From contig CBDBGD010000007.1 of assembly GCA_965205235.1 (NCBI GenBank), positions 310,001 through 374,000 of the forward strand: a stretch of 64,000 nt of DNA. The letters are read 5' to 3'. A model generated the notes under the pieces. That model was not told where the DNA came from. It ran no database searches and worked only from the letters and a program-made list of their open reading frames with translations. Position numbers and translations under genes: made by a program. Numbering within the stretch: the first letter of the stretch is position 1; the number at the start of each line of letters is the position of its first letter. This DNA is from CBDBGD01 sp965205235 (lineage in GTDB: Bacteria > Chloroflexota > Dehalococcoidia > Lucifugimonadales > UBA1127). Shown here one piece after another: positions 51,173-59,448 of the stretch.

Positions 51173-51352
51173 CTAGAGTTTGCCTCTGACCTCATCCCGG
51201 TCGAGGACGGGATTCAAGGGGTCCTGCAGGCTCTCCAGCGCCCGGCGGATAACTGCTGCCCGGCTGCGCCTGCGGGTCGCGGCGGCCGCGTCGAGGGCCT
51301 CGGCGAGATCATCGGGGCGGCCGAGGCGGCGCGCGATGGGGTGGTGGGCTAC
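51173..51352 (-). pseudogene. Remnant of a CopG-type ribbon-helix-helix antitoxin
   Basis: The minus-strand frame ending at TAG 51173 reads RLGRPDDLAEALDAAAATRRRSRAAVIRRALESL, a clear ribbon-helix-helix pattern, then DPLNPVLDRDEVRGKL. No usable start codon is found in frame before the sequence runs under the opposite-strand lipoprotein gene, and no toxin gene adjoins. It is probably a 5'-truncated relic. The rest of the 399-base gap (50993-51391) shows nothing further. Confidence 0.45.
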
Positions 51353-51391
51353 TGGGAGTCCGGCGACCCTGCTAGACTGGGGCGGGTGGTT

Positions 51392-52471
51392 ATGAGACTC
51401 CTGCGGCTTCTCCCCCTTCTTCAGGTCCTTGCAGTGACGGCCTGCGGGCCTCTTGTTCTCGAAGTGGTCCCTACGCCGACGCCCTCTCCCGGAGCAACGC
51501 AGGCCTCCAGTTCAACCATTGCGCCCAGCCGGACCTCAAGCCCAACCACTACACCCGTTCCGACTCCGATGCCGACGGTCGATCCGACGGCACTCCCGGA
51601 CGACCCAATGGAGCGGCTCGCAATCGCCATGGGCCTCATGCTTTCCGAGCCCTCCCAGCAGGACCCTTCCGTAACGGTGGGGGCACGGCATCCGTGGCTT
51701 GTCCAGACGTGGGACTACGTCACGGGCTCGGGGGCCTATGCCGAACTGGACTACTCTTTCGCCATCGACATCGGCAGCGGGGAGACGCCGTTCGTTCCGG
51801 TAGAGTGCGACGATCCCGGAACCCTAGGACTGCGCCTCTTTCCGTGCGGGCCCGGAGGGCTGACGGTGCCGGAGTCGTGGCTCACCGAAGACTGGATTCT
51901 GGGAGACCGCGCCGCTCTCTGGCGCAGCACCATGGTACGGGAGCTCGCGCACGTCTTCACGCTGTCTTCCCTGGTGTCGGCGGACGGGAATCAACCGCCC
52001 AGGCCAGACCTACACGCGCTGGCGGTGTTTGCCCTGTACAAGCAGTATTCCACCCCGATCCGGCACGAGTGCGACGGGCGGGAACTCCTGGCCGATACGC
52101 TCAAGATGGATGTGTACCCGACGACCGTGGGTGACTCCTGGCTCAGCTGCTTTGGGCAGGACCATCCGCCGGAAGAACGCGATGGAACGGCCATCGCCTC
52201 AAGCCTCCTGGCAGGGGAGTATTCCGATTGGTTTCGCCAGGAGTATCAGCAGGATGGGGGGTTTGCGCTGCGCCGGGTCTGGGCGGACGTGCTGGAGGTC
52301 GGCGGGCGAGACGCCTTTCTGATGGGCCTCCTGGCGTGGCAGCTCAGGGACGCGTTCGGTGACGGGTATTGCGAGGTTGGGCATTGGTCACTACCTCAAC
52401 ATCTGGGGTTGCCGCTGCCCAACCCCTGGTCCAACAGGGATACCGACGCGGCGGGTTGTGACGGAAGCTAG
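51392..52471 (+). CDS. Unrecognised secreted lipoprotein
   Basis: 359 residues with a lipoprotein signal (MRLLRLLPLLQVLAVTACG) and a Pro/Thr/Ser-rich linker to about residue 75. A globular domain follows that I do not recognise. It contains TMVRELAHVFTLSS near residue 185, which resembles a degenerate gluzincin HExxH helix lacking its first His, plus several Trp-rich strands and paired Cys residues. An inactive or divergent metallopeptidase-like protein is one possibility. Monocistronic as far as can be seen; a TAGACT -10-like box lies 18 bases upstream. Confidence 0.7.
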   Translation: MRLLRLLPLLQVLAVTACGPLVLEVVPTPTPSPGATQASSSTIAPSRTSSPTTTPVPTPMPTVDPTALPDDPMERLAIAMGLMLSEPSQQDPSVTVGARHPWLVQTWDYVTGSGAYAELDYSFAIDIGSGETPFVPVECDDPGTLGLRLFPCGPGGLTVPESWLTEDWILGDRAALWRSTMVRELAHVFTLSSLVSADGNQPPRPDLHALAVFALYKQYSTPIRHECDGRELLADTLKMDVYPTTVGDSWLSCFGQDHPPEERDGTAIASSLLAGEYSDWFRQEYQQDGGFALRRVWADVLEVGGRDAFLMGLLAWQLRDAFGDGYCEVGHWSLPQHLGLPLPNPWSNRDTDAAGCDGS

Positions 52472-52530
52472 CAGCGCGGTGTTAACCTGCAAAGCCACCC
52501 GACCACGAGGAACCAGCTCCCCCTACTCCC

Positions 52531-54720
52531 CTACTCCACCTTCTCCAGCTTTGCCATGGAGTGGAGGAGGCGCTTGACGCCGACCTCTTTGTTCTTGAAG
52601 GCGACGGTGACGGTGAAGTCGTCGGCGGAGGGGGCACAGCTCAGCACCATGCCCTCGCCGAAGGTGGGGTGGCGGACGTGGTCGCCGTCGCGGAGGGGGG
52701 CGGGCGACGGGGCGGCGCGGGCTGCGGCCGCAGCGGCGGCGATGCGCTCGCGGGCCGGCGCGGGGAGGCGCTGCTCGGTGGCGGTGGAGGCGATGAGCTC
52801 GCGGGGGATGTCCCGGAGGAAGCGCGAGGGGATGGTGGCGCCGCTGATGCCCCCCATCATCCTTCGCCGGAAGGCGCGCACCATGTAGAGCCTCTCCTGG
52901 GCACGAGTCATGCCGACGTAGCAGAGGCGGCGCTCCTCCTCCATCTCGTCATCGTCGCCGAGGGAGCGGTTGTGGGGCAGCAGGCCCTCCTCCAGCCCCA
53001 CCATGAAGACGACGGGGAACTCTAGACCCTTGGCCTGATGGAGGGTGATGAGGGTGATGGCCGGCTCGCCCTCCTTCAGGTTGTCGACGTCCGAGACCAG
53101 GGCGGCGCGCTCCAGGAAGGCGGGGAGACCCTCGTCGAGGGGCATCTCGGCGAACTCGGCGGCCGCGCTGTGAAGCTCCTTGATGTTGTCGAGCCGGTCT
53201 TCGGCGTCGGTGTCGCCCGCCAGGTGGTCAGCGTAGCCGGTGCGGTCCATGACGAGGTCCATGAGGTCGGTAACCGGCGTTTGGCGGCCCGCCTCGGTGA
53301 GGCCGTCGAGAAGGCGGGCGAAGCGCACGAGGGCGGCGCGGCCGGCGCGGGGGATGCCGGGAGCGACCGTGTCGTCGTCCTGCAGGCGGCGCAGCGCATC
53401 GCCCACGGGAAGCTCCTGCGCCCGGCTCCACATCGTCAGCTCGTCGACGGTCTTCTGTCCGATGCCCCTGGGCGGGACGTTGAGGACGCGGAGGAGGCTG
53501 ACGGCGTCGTTGGGGTTGACCAGCAGGCGCATGTAGGCCAGCAGGTCCTTGACCTCTCGCCGGTGGTAGAAGCGGATGGCGCCGACGAGGCGGTAGGGGA
53601 CGCCGTAGCGGAGGCAGGCCTCCTCCAGGGGGCGGGACTGGGCGTTGACCCGGTAGGCGACGGCGACGTCGGCGTAGGAGAGGCCGTTCTCACGGCACAG
53701 CCGGTCCGTCTCGTCCAGCACCCAGGCGGCCTCCTCGCCGTCCGTGTACGACTCGCTGACGACGACGGGGACACCCTTGGGCTTGAGGGCCCGCAGGCGA
53801 TTCTCCACGCGCTGGCTGTTGGCGGCGATCACGCCCTGGGCGGCGTCCAGGATGTTCTGGCTGGAGCGGTAGTTCTCCTCAAGCTTAACGACGTGTGCGT
53901 CCGGGTAGTCGCGCTTGAAGCTGAGGATGTTGCGGATGTCGGCGTGGCGCCAAGCGTAGATGGACTGGTCGGGGTCGCCGACGACGCAGATGTTGCGCCA
54001 CTTGCCCGCGAGCTGCCGTGCGATGGCGTACTGGGCCGGGTTGGTGTCCTGGAACTCATCGACGAGGAGGTGGAGGTAGCGGTCCTGGAGGCGCTCGCGG
54101 ACGGCGTCGTTGTCGCGGAGGAGGTGGTAGGTCCGCAGGAGCAGGTCGTCGAAATCGACGGCCTGGTTGCGGGCCAGGATCTGCTGGTAGGCCGCGTAGA
54201 CCTTGGCTACCGTCTCCTCGAAGTAGCTGCCGGCGTGGGCCCGGTAGCCCTCGGGGTCGAGGAGCTGGGCCTTGGCGCCGGAGATGCCGTCGAGGACGCC
54301 GCGGAGGGAGAAACGTTTGGGATCCAGGTCGATCTGGGCGAAGGCCTCCTTCAACACGTCGATCTGATCATCGCGATCGTAGATGGTGAAGGCGCGGTCC
54401 AGGCCCATGACGTCGCCGTGCTGGCGCAGCAGGCGGGCGCAGAAGGCGTGGAAGGTGCCGGCGACGACGCGACTCCCCCGGTCGGGGCCGAGGAGGCCAG
54501 CGAGGCGGTCCTTGAGCTGGCGGGCCGCCCGGTTGGTGAAGGTGACGGCGCAGATGCGGGCCGGGCTGATGTCGACGGTGTTCACCAGGTACGCGATGCG
54601 GTGGACGATGACCCGGGTCTTGCCGCTGCCGGGCCCGGCGATGATGAGGAGCGGGCCGTCGATGTGTTCGACGGCGTCCTTTTGGGCCGTGTTGAGGTTG
54701 TCCAGGAGCCGGGTTGTCAT
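52531..54720 (-). CDS. pcrA: UvrD/PcrA family DNA helicase
   Basis: 729-residue superfamily 1A helicase. Motif I IIAGPGSGKTRVIVHR, motif Ia AVTFTNRAARQLKDRL, motif II LLVDEFQDTNPAQYAIA, motif III NICVVGDPDQSIYAWRHAD, motif IV VVKLEENYRSSQNIL, motif V ITLITLHQAKGLEFPVVFMVGLEEGLLPH and motif VI EEERRLCYVGMTRAQERLYM are all intact. The C terminus has the PcrA-type Tudor-like tail (GDHVRHPTFGEGMVLSC) that contacts RNA polymerase. It unwinds DNA in excision repair and replication restart. Confidence 0.96.
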   Translation of the reverse strand: MTTRLLDNLNTAQKDAVEHIDGPLLIIAGPGSGKTRVIVHRIAYLVNTVDISPARICAVTFTNRAARQLKDRLAGLLGPDRGSRVVAGTFHAFCARLLRQHGDVMGLDRAFTIYDRDDQIDVLKEAFAQIDLDPKRFSLRGVLDGISGAKAQLLDPEGYRAHAGSYFEETVAKVYAAYQQILARNQAVDFDDLLLRTYHLLRDNDAVRERLQDRYLHLLVDEFQDTNPAQYAIARQLAGKWRNICVVGDPDQSIYAWRHADIRNILSFKRDYPDAHVVKLEENYRSSQNILDAAQGVIAANSQRVENRLRALKPKGVPVVVSESYTDGEEAAWVLDETDRLCRENGLSYADVAVAYRVNAQSRPLEEACLRYGVPYRLVGAIRFYHRREVKDLLAYMRLLVNPNDAVSLLRVLNVPPRGIGQKTVDELTMWSRAQELPVGDALRRLQDDDTVAPGIPRAGRAALVRFARLLDGLTEAGRQTPVTDLMDLVMDRTGYADHLAGDTDAEDRLDNIKELHSAAAEFAEMPLDEGLPAFLERAALVSDVDNLKEGEPAITLITLHQAKGLEFPVVFMVGLEEGLLPHNRSLGDDDEMEEERRLCYVGMTRAQERLYMVRAFRRRMMGGISGATIPSRFLRDIPRELIASTATEQRLPAPARERIAAAAAAARAAPSPAPLRDGDHVRHPTFGEGMVLSCAPSADDFTVTVAFKNKEVGVKRLLHSMAKLEKVE

Positions 54721-54819
54721 CGTCGCATCGGTCTCCGGGGGTGGGGTTGATGGGGGCGCGGCGCACCGCGGGCTGGGGCCATTATAGGGGGTTGCGCGGG
54801 AGGGGGAGAAGGCGGGGCG

Positions 54820-55752
54820 TCAGTAGACGAAGAGAGGGCTGTCTTCCGTGATGACCCGGTCCTCTTCCTGCAGGGCGCGGCGGATGAAGCGGGGGAGGGC
54901 GAAGAGGCCGGGGTGCGCCTCGCCGTCGTAGAAGCGGAGGCCGGAGACGGCTCGCGAGGCCAGGCAGGAGTCGACCTGGGCGGCGGTCATGCCCAGCGGA
55001 GAGGGGCCGAGGGAGGCGAGGGCGAAACCCCACGTCTCGCCGAAGGACTGCACCGGGGCGGAGTAGGGAGCGACCAGGGGGAAGACCTGCCGGAGGGTGT
55101 GGCAGATAGCGGTGAAGACCTCTCGATGGTTGACCAGGCTGGCGGGCCCCGCCTGGGTGACCAGGAGGCCGCCGGGCCGCAGGCGCGCTCGCAGGGTCTC
55201 GTAGAAGCGGCGGGTGTAGAGCATGGTGGCGGGGCCGCCGTCGGTGGGGTCGGCGAGGTCGAGCACGAGCACGTCGAACAGGTCGGTGCAGGTGTCGATG
55301 AAGGCTGCGGCGTCGCCGTAGTGGACGCGGAGGCGGGGGTCGTCGAATGCGCCCTGGTTGAGGCTCGGCAGGAAGCGCCGGCAGACGTCGACGACGTCGG
55401 GGTCGAGGTCGACCATGTCCACGTGCCGGACGGTGTTGTGTCGCAGGACCTCGCGGACCGTGGCGCCCTCACCGCCGCCCAGCACGCAGACGTACTCCGG
55501 GCGTGGGTGGGCGACCATCACGGGGTGGACCAGTCCCTCGTGGTAGACGAACTCGTCAGCCTCGGAGGACTGGGTCTTGCCGTCCAGCACCAGGCACCGG
55601 CCGAAGCCGGGGGTCTCCAGGACCTCCACCTGCTGGAAGGGGGTGCGGCCGGAGTAGACGACGCCCGAGACCCTGGCCCCAAGGACCAAGTCCGGCGTCA
55701 GAGGCTCGTAGCGCCAGCTTCGTCTGTCGTCTTCCTCGCTGTGAGGGGGCAT
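54820..55752 (-). CDS. speE: Polyamine aminopropyltransferase (spermidine synthase)
   Basis: 310-residue SpeE-type enzyme that transfers aminopropyl from decarboxylated SAM to a diamine. TPFQQVEVLETPGFGRCLVLDGKTQSSEADEFVYHEGLVHP is the N-terminal beta domain. VCVLGGGEGATVREVLRH binds the nucleoside, MVDLDPDVVDVCRRFLP follows, and the catalytic Asp is in DVLVLDLADPTDGGPATMLYT. The C-terminal ~80 residues are longer than in E. coli SpeE, as in thermospermine/long-chain types. It lies 14 bases after the decarboxylase gene, so the two form a polyamine operon. Confidence 0.93.
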   Translation of the reverse strand: MPPHSEEDDRRSWRYEPLTPDLVLGARVSGVVYSGRTPFQQVEVLETPGFGRCLVLDGKTQSSEADEFVYHEGLVHPVMVAHPRPEYVCVLGGGEGATVREVLRHNTVRHVDMVDLDPDVVDVCRRFLPSLNQGAFDDPRLRVHYGDAAAFIDTCTDLFDVLVLDLADPTDGGPATMLYTRRFYETLRARLRPGGLLVTQAGPASLVNHREVFTAICHTLRQVFPLVAPYSAPVQSFGETWGFALASLGPSPLGMTAAQVDSCLASRAVSGLRFYDGEAHPGLFALPRFIRRALQEEDRVITEDSPLFVY

Positions 55753-55766
55753 GGCTGTCTACGCTT

Positions 55767-56138
55767 CTACCCGGTCACCCTGACCGGCTGTCTGAGGACG
55801 CCGCGTTGAAGCTCCGTGACCGAGGAGTCTCCCGACTCGAACCTGGCGGCCAGCTCCTGCGCGGCGATGTGGGGGTCCACGTTGTCACCGCACGAGAAGA
55901 CGTCGACGGCTGCGTAGCCGTGCTCGGGCCAGGTGTGGATGCAGAGGTGGGACTCGGCGATGGCGACGACGCCGGTGACTCCCTGGGGGGCGAACTTGTG
56001 GAAGGTCTGCCCCACCACGGTGGCGCCCATTGCCTGGGCGGCCCCCACCAACGCCTCCTGGACGAAGGAGAGATCATCCAAGAGATCGCGGCGGCACTCC
56101 ATGAGCTCCAAGACCAGATGTAGCCCTAGCGCATTCAA
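55767..56138 (-). CDS. speH: S-adenosylmethionine decarboxylase proenzyme
   Basis: 123-residue prokaryotic SAM decarboxylase of the small class 1b type. The self-cleavage site Glu-Ser lies in GVVAIAESHLCIHTWPEHGYAAVDVFSCGD near residue 65: the Ser becomes the pyruvoyl group, and the following His, Cys and Glu are conserved. The TTG start fits GGAGGAAGG upstream and the family N terminus NALGLHLVLEL. It supplies decarboxylated SAM to SpeE. Confidence 0.95.
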   Translation of the reverse strand: MNALGLHLVLELMECRRDLLDDLSFVQEALVGAAQAMGATVVGQTFHKFAPQGVTGVVAIAESHLCIHTWPEHGYAAVDVFSCGDNVDPHIAAQELAARFESGDSSVTELQRGVLRQPVRVTG

Positions 56139-56174
56139 TCACCTTCCTCCCTGGGCAAAGTTGCACAAATGCGT

Positions 56175-56180
56175 ATTATA
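56175..56180 (-). promoter_or_regulatory. -10 box of the speH-speE operon
   Basis: TATAAT on the minus strand, leaving a leader of about 30 bases with GGAGGAAGG before the TTG start. The -35 region is not consensus. The remaining gap to 56436 contains no gene that I can support. Confidence 0.5.
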
Positions 56181-56436
56181 GTCCAACGCCACGGGGGGTA
56201 CCACCCAGCAGGCCGCGGCCTTCGTGCCGTAGTTTGTACCCCGTGGGTGAGGTCCGCACGTTCGGCGGAACGGTACGGTGCGGCCTACGCCGCGTACGAC
56301 CGCTGGCAATGCTGGTACCGCAACGCGGAGCGGTCGGCGAGTCCGGGGCACGTGCCGCACGAGTGCTGAAGGGCCGCGGGGGCAGGGGTCCGGAGCAGCC
56401 CGCGCCGAGTCTCACGAGGCCTGATTGCCACGTGAT

Positions 56437-56465
56437 TTGACAAGGGGCCGGGCTGCCCCTATAGT
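56437..56465 (+). promoter_or_regulatory. Sigma-70 type promoter of the nucleotidyltransferase gene
   Basis: TTGACA at 56437-56442, 17-bp spacer, TATAGT at 56460-56465. The leader to the TTG start is about 127 bases, long enough to hold regulatory structure, though no riboswitch is recognised. Confidence 0.7.
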
Positions 56466-56598
56466 CGGCCTTGGCAGTCCGCCTCTTCTTCCGCTGGGGC
56501 CCCTCTGCGTCCTACGGATCGATCCCTCACAGTCTGGCCGCTACCGGTAAAACGTCCACTGCGTTTTTCCCTTGCGGGTCACATAGGAGGTCTTTGTT

Positions 56599-57321
56599 TT
56601 GAAGGGTGTTATTCTTGCTGCCGGGCGTGGGACCCGGCTCCCTCTCCCCGCCGGCCACCTGCACAAACTGCTTCTTCCGGCCAGCGGCCGATCGGTTATC
56701 GACTACACGCTGGACGCGTACAGGGCCGCGGGCATCGAGGAGGTGGCCATCATCGTCGGCTACCGGGGGAACGTGCTCATGGAGCAGATCAGCGACGGCT
56801 CCCGGCACGGCCTGCGGATCGAGTACCTGTACAACCCAGACTACCGTCACGGGAACGCCCTCTCCGTCTACAGGGCGCGCGTCTTCACGGGCGATGAGCC
56901 ATTCCTGCTCTCCATGGCCGACCACATGGTCTCGCCGGACCTGCTGAGCCGGGTCCACGAGAGTCGCGGCTACGAAAGCGTCCTGGCCGTGGACTACGAC
57001 GAGATCGAGCGGGACGAGGCTACGCGGGTGTACGTGGACCCGGAGGGGCTGGTCACCAGGATCGGCAAGGGGCTGTCCCGGTGGAACGGCATAGACGCGG
57101 GGGTGTTCCGGCTGGCGCTGCCCATCTACGACTCGATCGCGGAGCTGGTCCGCGAGGAGCGAGTGGAGTACGAGTTGGGCGAGGCGGTGGCCCGCATGCT
57201 GGGCAAGGGCCACCCTCTGCAGGCGTGCGACATCTCCGGCTGCTTCTGGCGTGACATCGACACGTGGGACGACCTGGAGGACGCGCGCGAGGTGCTGTCG
57301 CGGGAGAAGCCTTGGCGCTAG
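56599..57321 (+). CDS. Sugar/alditol-phosphate nucleotidyltransferase family protein
   Basis: 240-residue nucleotidyltransferase with the motif VILAAGRGTRLPLPAGHLHKLLLP at the N terminus (GxGxR with Lys). EVAIIVGYRGNVL and YNPDYRHGNALSVYRAR follow, the metal Asp is in LLSMADHMVSPDLL near residue 112, and DRIGKGL-type (TRIGKGLSRWNGIDAGVFRL) and DIDTWDDLEDARE segments close the fold. The pattern resembles inositol-1-phosphate or choline-phosphate cytidylyltransferases more than glucose-1-phosphate enzymes; the substrate is inference. The TTG start has TAGGAGG upstream. No CDP-alcohol phosphatidyltransferase is adjacent. Confidence 0.85.
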   Translation: MKGVILAAGRGTRLPLPAGHLHKLLLPASGRSVIDYTLDAYRAAGIEEVAIIVGYRGNVLMEQISDGSRHGLRIEYLYNPDYRHGNALSVYRARVFTGDEPFLLSMADHMVSPDLLSRVHESRGYESVLAVDYDEIERDEATRVYVDPEGLVTRIGKGLSRWNGIDAGVFRLALPIYDSIAELVREERVEYELGEAVARMLGKGHPLQACDISGCFWRDIDTWDDLEDAREVLSREKPWR

Positions 57322-57407
57322 CGGTCGATGGGACCGTCTCGCGGCGCGGGGCACCCAGGAGGGACGCACCGCACCGCCAGCCTCGCCGCTCCGGCGACTA
57401 CGCATGG

Positions 57408-57413
57408 TATAAT
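57408..57413 (+). promoter_or_regulatory. Extended -10 element of the zinc protein gene
   Basis: TATAAT preceded by TGG in the extended -10 position, 104 bases ahead of the ATG at 57517. Confidence 0.5.
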
Positions 57414-57516
57414 GAACAACTGTGCCACAGGTTTCGGTTTCGCCCGTTGAGACCCGGATGCGAGTCCCAGCTCTGGTGACCGGACTCCAGGCAACTATGG
57501 AAGAAAGGAGGTCGCC

Positions 57517-57825
57517 ATGAGCTATCAGGACAGGACTCTCACGTGCCAGGACTGCGGTAGGGACTTCACCTTCTCCGCCGACGACCAGTCCTACTTCGCG
57601 TCCAGGGGCTACATCCACGATCCGAAGCGCTGCATGGAATGCCGGGCTGCGCGCCGGGGCGCTAGCTCGTCCTTCGGGTACGATCGGCCGCAGCGGGAGA
57701 TGCATCCCGCCGTGTGCGCCGAGTGCGGCGTGGACACCACGGTGCCGTTCCGACCGCGAGGCGACCGCCCGGTCTACTGCCGGGCGTGCTTCGACCGGCA
57801 GCGAGCCACCAGCGGGCGCTACTAG
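57517..57825 (+). CDS. Small zinc-ribbon protein with two CxxC...CxxC units
   Basis: 102 residues with two zinc-binding units: LTCQDCGRDFTFSADDQSYFASRG...KRCMECRAARR, and AVCAECGVDTTVPFRPRGDRPVYCRACFDRQR. This pairing is frequent in Chloroflexota and some other phyla, with no experimental function known; nucleic-acid or ribosome association is only a guess. AAAGGAGG sits 7 bases before the ATG. It is monocistronic, between its own promoter and a terminator. Confidence 0.85.
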   Translation: MSYQDRTLTCQDCGRDFTFSADDQSYFASRGYIHDPKRCMECRAARRGASSSFGYDRPQREMHPAVCAECGVDTTVPFRPRGDRPVYCRACFDRQRATSGRY

Positions 57826-57849
57826 GGCCCGCGCTTCTGCGGAAAAGCG

Positions 57850-57876
57850 AGAGGGGGCGTGCAATACGCCCCCTCT
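57850..57876. terminator. Bidirectional terminator between the zinc protein and aminotransferase genes
   Basis: AGAGGGGGCGT and ACGCCCCCTCT form a perfect 11-bp stem with a 5-base loop, followed by TCTCATT on the plus strand. It lies between convergent stops. Confidence 0.8.
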
Positions 57877-57910
57877 TCTCATTCGCGGCCGGTCCGGACG
57901 GCCCTTCCCC

Positions 57911-59353
57911 TTACGCGTCCGGCGGGAACTCCCGCTCGATCTCCGACAGGGAGACGTCCAGGATGTTGATGATCGAGTCGACGACGTCCTTGTCGATGGT
58001 GAGAGGCGGGGAGAGGACGATGCTGTCGCCGGCGCGGATGGCGAGGCCGTGGCCTCGGACGATCTCCGTGAAGCGCTTGGCGAAGTCGCCCTGGAAGCCG
58101 CCGGGGTACTTCTCCTTGGTCCGGCGGTTCTTCACGATTTCGATGGCCATGAGCAGGCCCAAGCCCCCACCCACAAAGCCGACGCTGGGGTGGTTCTCCT
58201 GCAGCACGGACAGGGCCTGGTCGTACATGTAGCGGCCCATGTTGTCCGAGTTCTCGACCACTCGGTCGCGCTCCATGACCTCGAGGTTGCGCAGGGCCGC
58301 CGCCATCACGACGGGGTGGCCGCCGTAGGTCACGCCGTGGTGGAACATGCCATCTTCGCCCTCGGCGTTGTCAAAGGCCTCAGCGACCTTCTTGCTCGCC
58401 ATGACGCCGCCCACGGGCAGCTCGCCGCCGGTCAGCGCCTTCGCCACGGTCATCATGTCGGGCTCCACGCCGAAGCGCTCCATGCCGAACCAGGTCCCGA
58501 GGCGACCGAAGCCGCAGATGATCTCGTCGGCGATGAGGAGGATGTTGTACTTGTCGCAGAGCTCACGGACCTGGGGCCAGTACTCGTCGGGCGGGATCTG
58601 GTTGCCGGACGGGATGGGCGTGGCGATGAAGGCCGCGACGGTCTCCGGGTTCTCGCCTTCGATGATGTTCTCCAGGGATTTGGTGCTGAGCATGCAGCAC
58701 TCGCGGTTGGTGCGGTCCTTGAAGCCCCACGGGCAGCGATAGCAGTAGGGCGGGTCCACCTGCAGGGCGGCGGAGGTGAAGGGCTCGAAGATGCCGTGGG
58801 CCATGCGCCCGCGGTTGCCCACGGCCATGGCGGTGGGCGTGGAGCCGTGGTACTGGCCGCGGCGGGAGATGATCTTGGTCTTGTAGGGGTGGCCGGAGAT
58901 GGCCTGGTACTGTCGGGCCATCTTGAGGGCGATCTCCACGGCCTCCGCTCCGCCGCCGCAGAAGAAGGTGCGGGTCAGGTCGCCCTGCGTCAGCTCCGCG
59001 AGCTTGCGGGAGAGCAGGATGCCGGGGACGGTGGAGTAGGCGCCGGAGTTGACGTAAGCCAGGGTCTCCATCTGCTCGCGGACGGCCTGGGCGATCTCCG
59101 GGTGGCCGTGGCCAATGTTCTTGAGGAACAGGCCGGCCATGCCGTCGATGTAGCGCCTGCCGGAGATGTCATAGATGTAGCAGCCTTCGCCGCGCACCAT
59201 GAGCTGGGAGGAGCCGGCCTCCACCACGTCCGCCATCTGCTGGCTCTGCATCCAGAAGTGGTTGACGCCCCACTGGACGAGCTGGTCCACCTCCTCGGGG
59301 GAATAGCTGTCCTTGATCCACCATGCGGCCCTGTCGGGATTGGGCTGTACCAT
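57911..59353 (-). CDS. Class III PLP-dependent aminotransferase
   Basis: 480-residue omega-aminotransferase-type enzyme. RYIDGMAGLFLKNIGHGHPEIAQAV and FFCGGGAEAVEIALKMARQY bind the cofactor phosphate, and SRRGQYHGSTPTAMAVGN stacks the ring. The PLP Asp is in LIADEIICGFGRLG and the Schiff-base Lys in MMTVAKALTGGELPVGGVM. PYCYRCPWGFK...CCMLS is a Cys-rich insert seen in some beta-alanine/pyruvate-type members. The amino donor is not readable. It is the last gene after a dipeptide-type ABC transporter on the same strand (95-base gap), suggesting it degrades an imported amine or amino acid. Confidence 0.92.
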   Translation of the reverse strand: MVQPNPDRAAWWIKDSYSPEEVDQLVQWGVNHFWMQSQQMADVVEAGSSQLMVRGEGCYIYDISGRRYIDGMAGLFLKNIGHGHPEIAQAVREQMETLAYVNSGAYSTVPGILLSRKLAELTQGDLTRTFFCGGGAEAVEIALKMARQYQAISGHPYKTKIISRRGQYHGSTPTAMAVGNRGRMAHGIFEPFTSAALQVDPPYCYRCPWGFKDRTNRECCMLSTKSLENIIEGENPETVAAFIATPIPSGNQIPPDEYWPQVRELCDKYNILLIADEIICGFGRLGTWFGMERFGVEPDMMTVAKALTGGELPVGGVMASKKVAEAFDNAEGEDGMFHHGVTYGGHPVVMAAALRNLEVMERDRVVENSDNMGRYMYDQALSVLQENHPSVGFVGGGLGLLMAIEIVKNRRTKEKYPGGFQGDFAKRFTEIVRGHGLAIRAGDSIVLSPPLTIDKDVVDSIINILDVSLSEIEREFPPDA

Positions 59354-59448
59354 GCCTTACCTCCTTGACGGCGCTACCCAGGAATGCGAAAGCCGATGCT
59401 CACACGAAGAGAGAAGGGGACGCTGGAGGCGCACAGGGGCGCCGGAGG

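Noticed and set aside
56181..56436. A plus-strand gene or riboswitch in the GTAC-rich gap upstream of the nucleotidyltransferase
   Set aside because: Short frames in all directions lack ribosome sites and protein-like composition, and I see no known riboswitch core.
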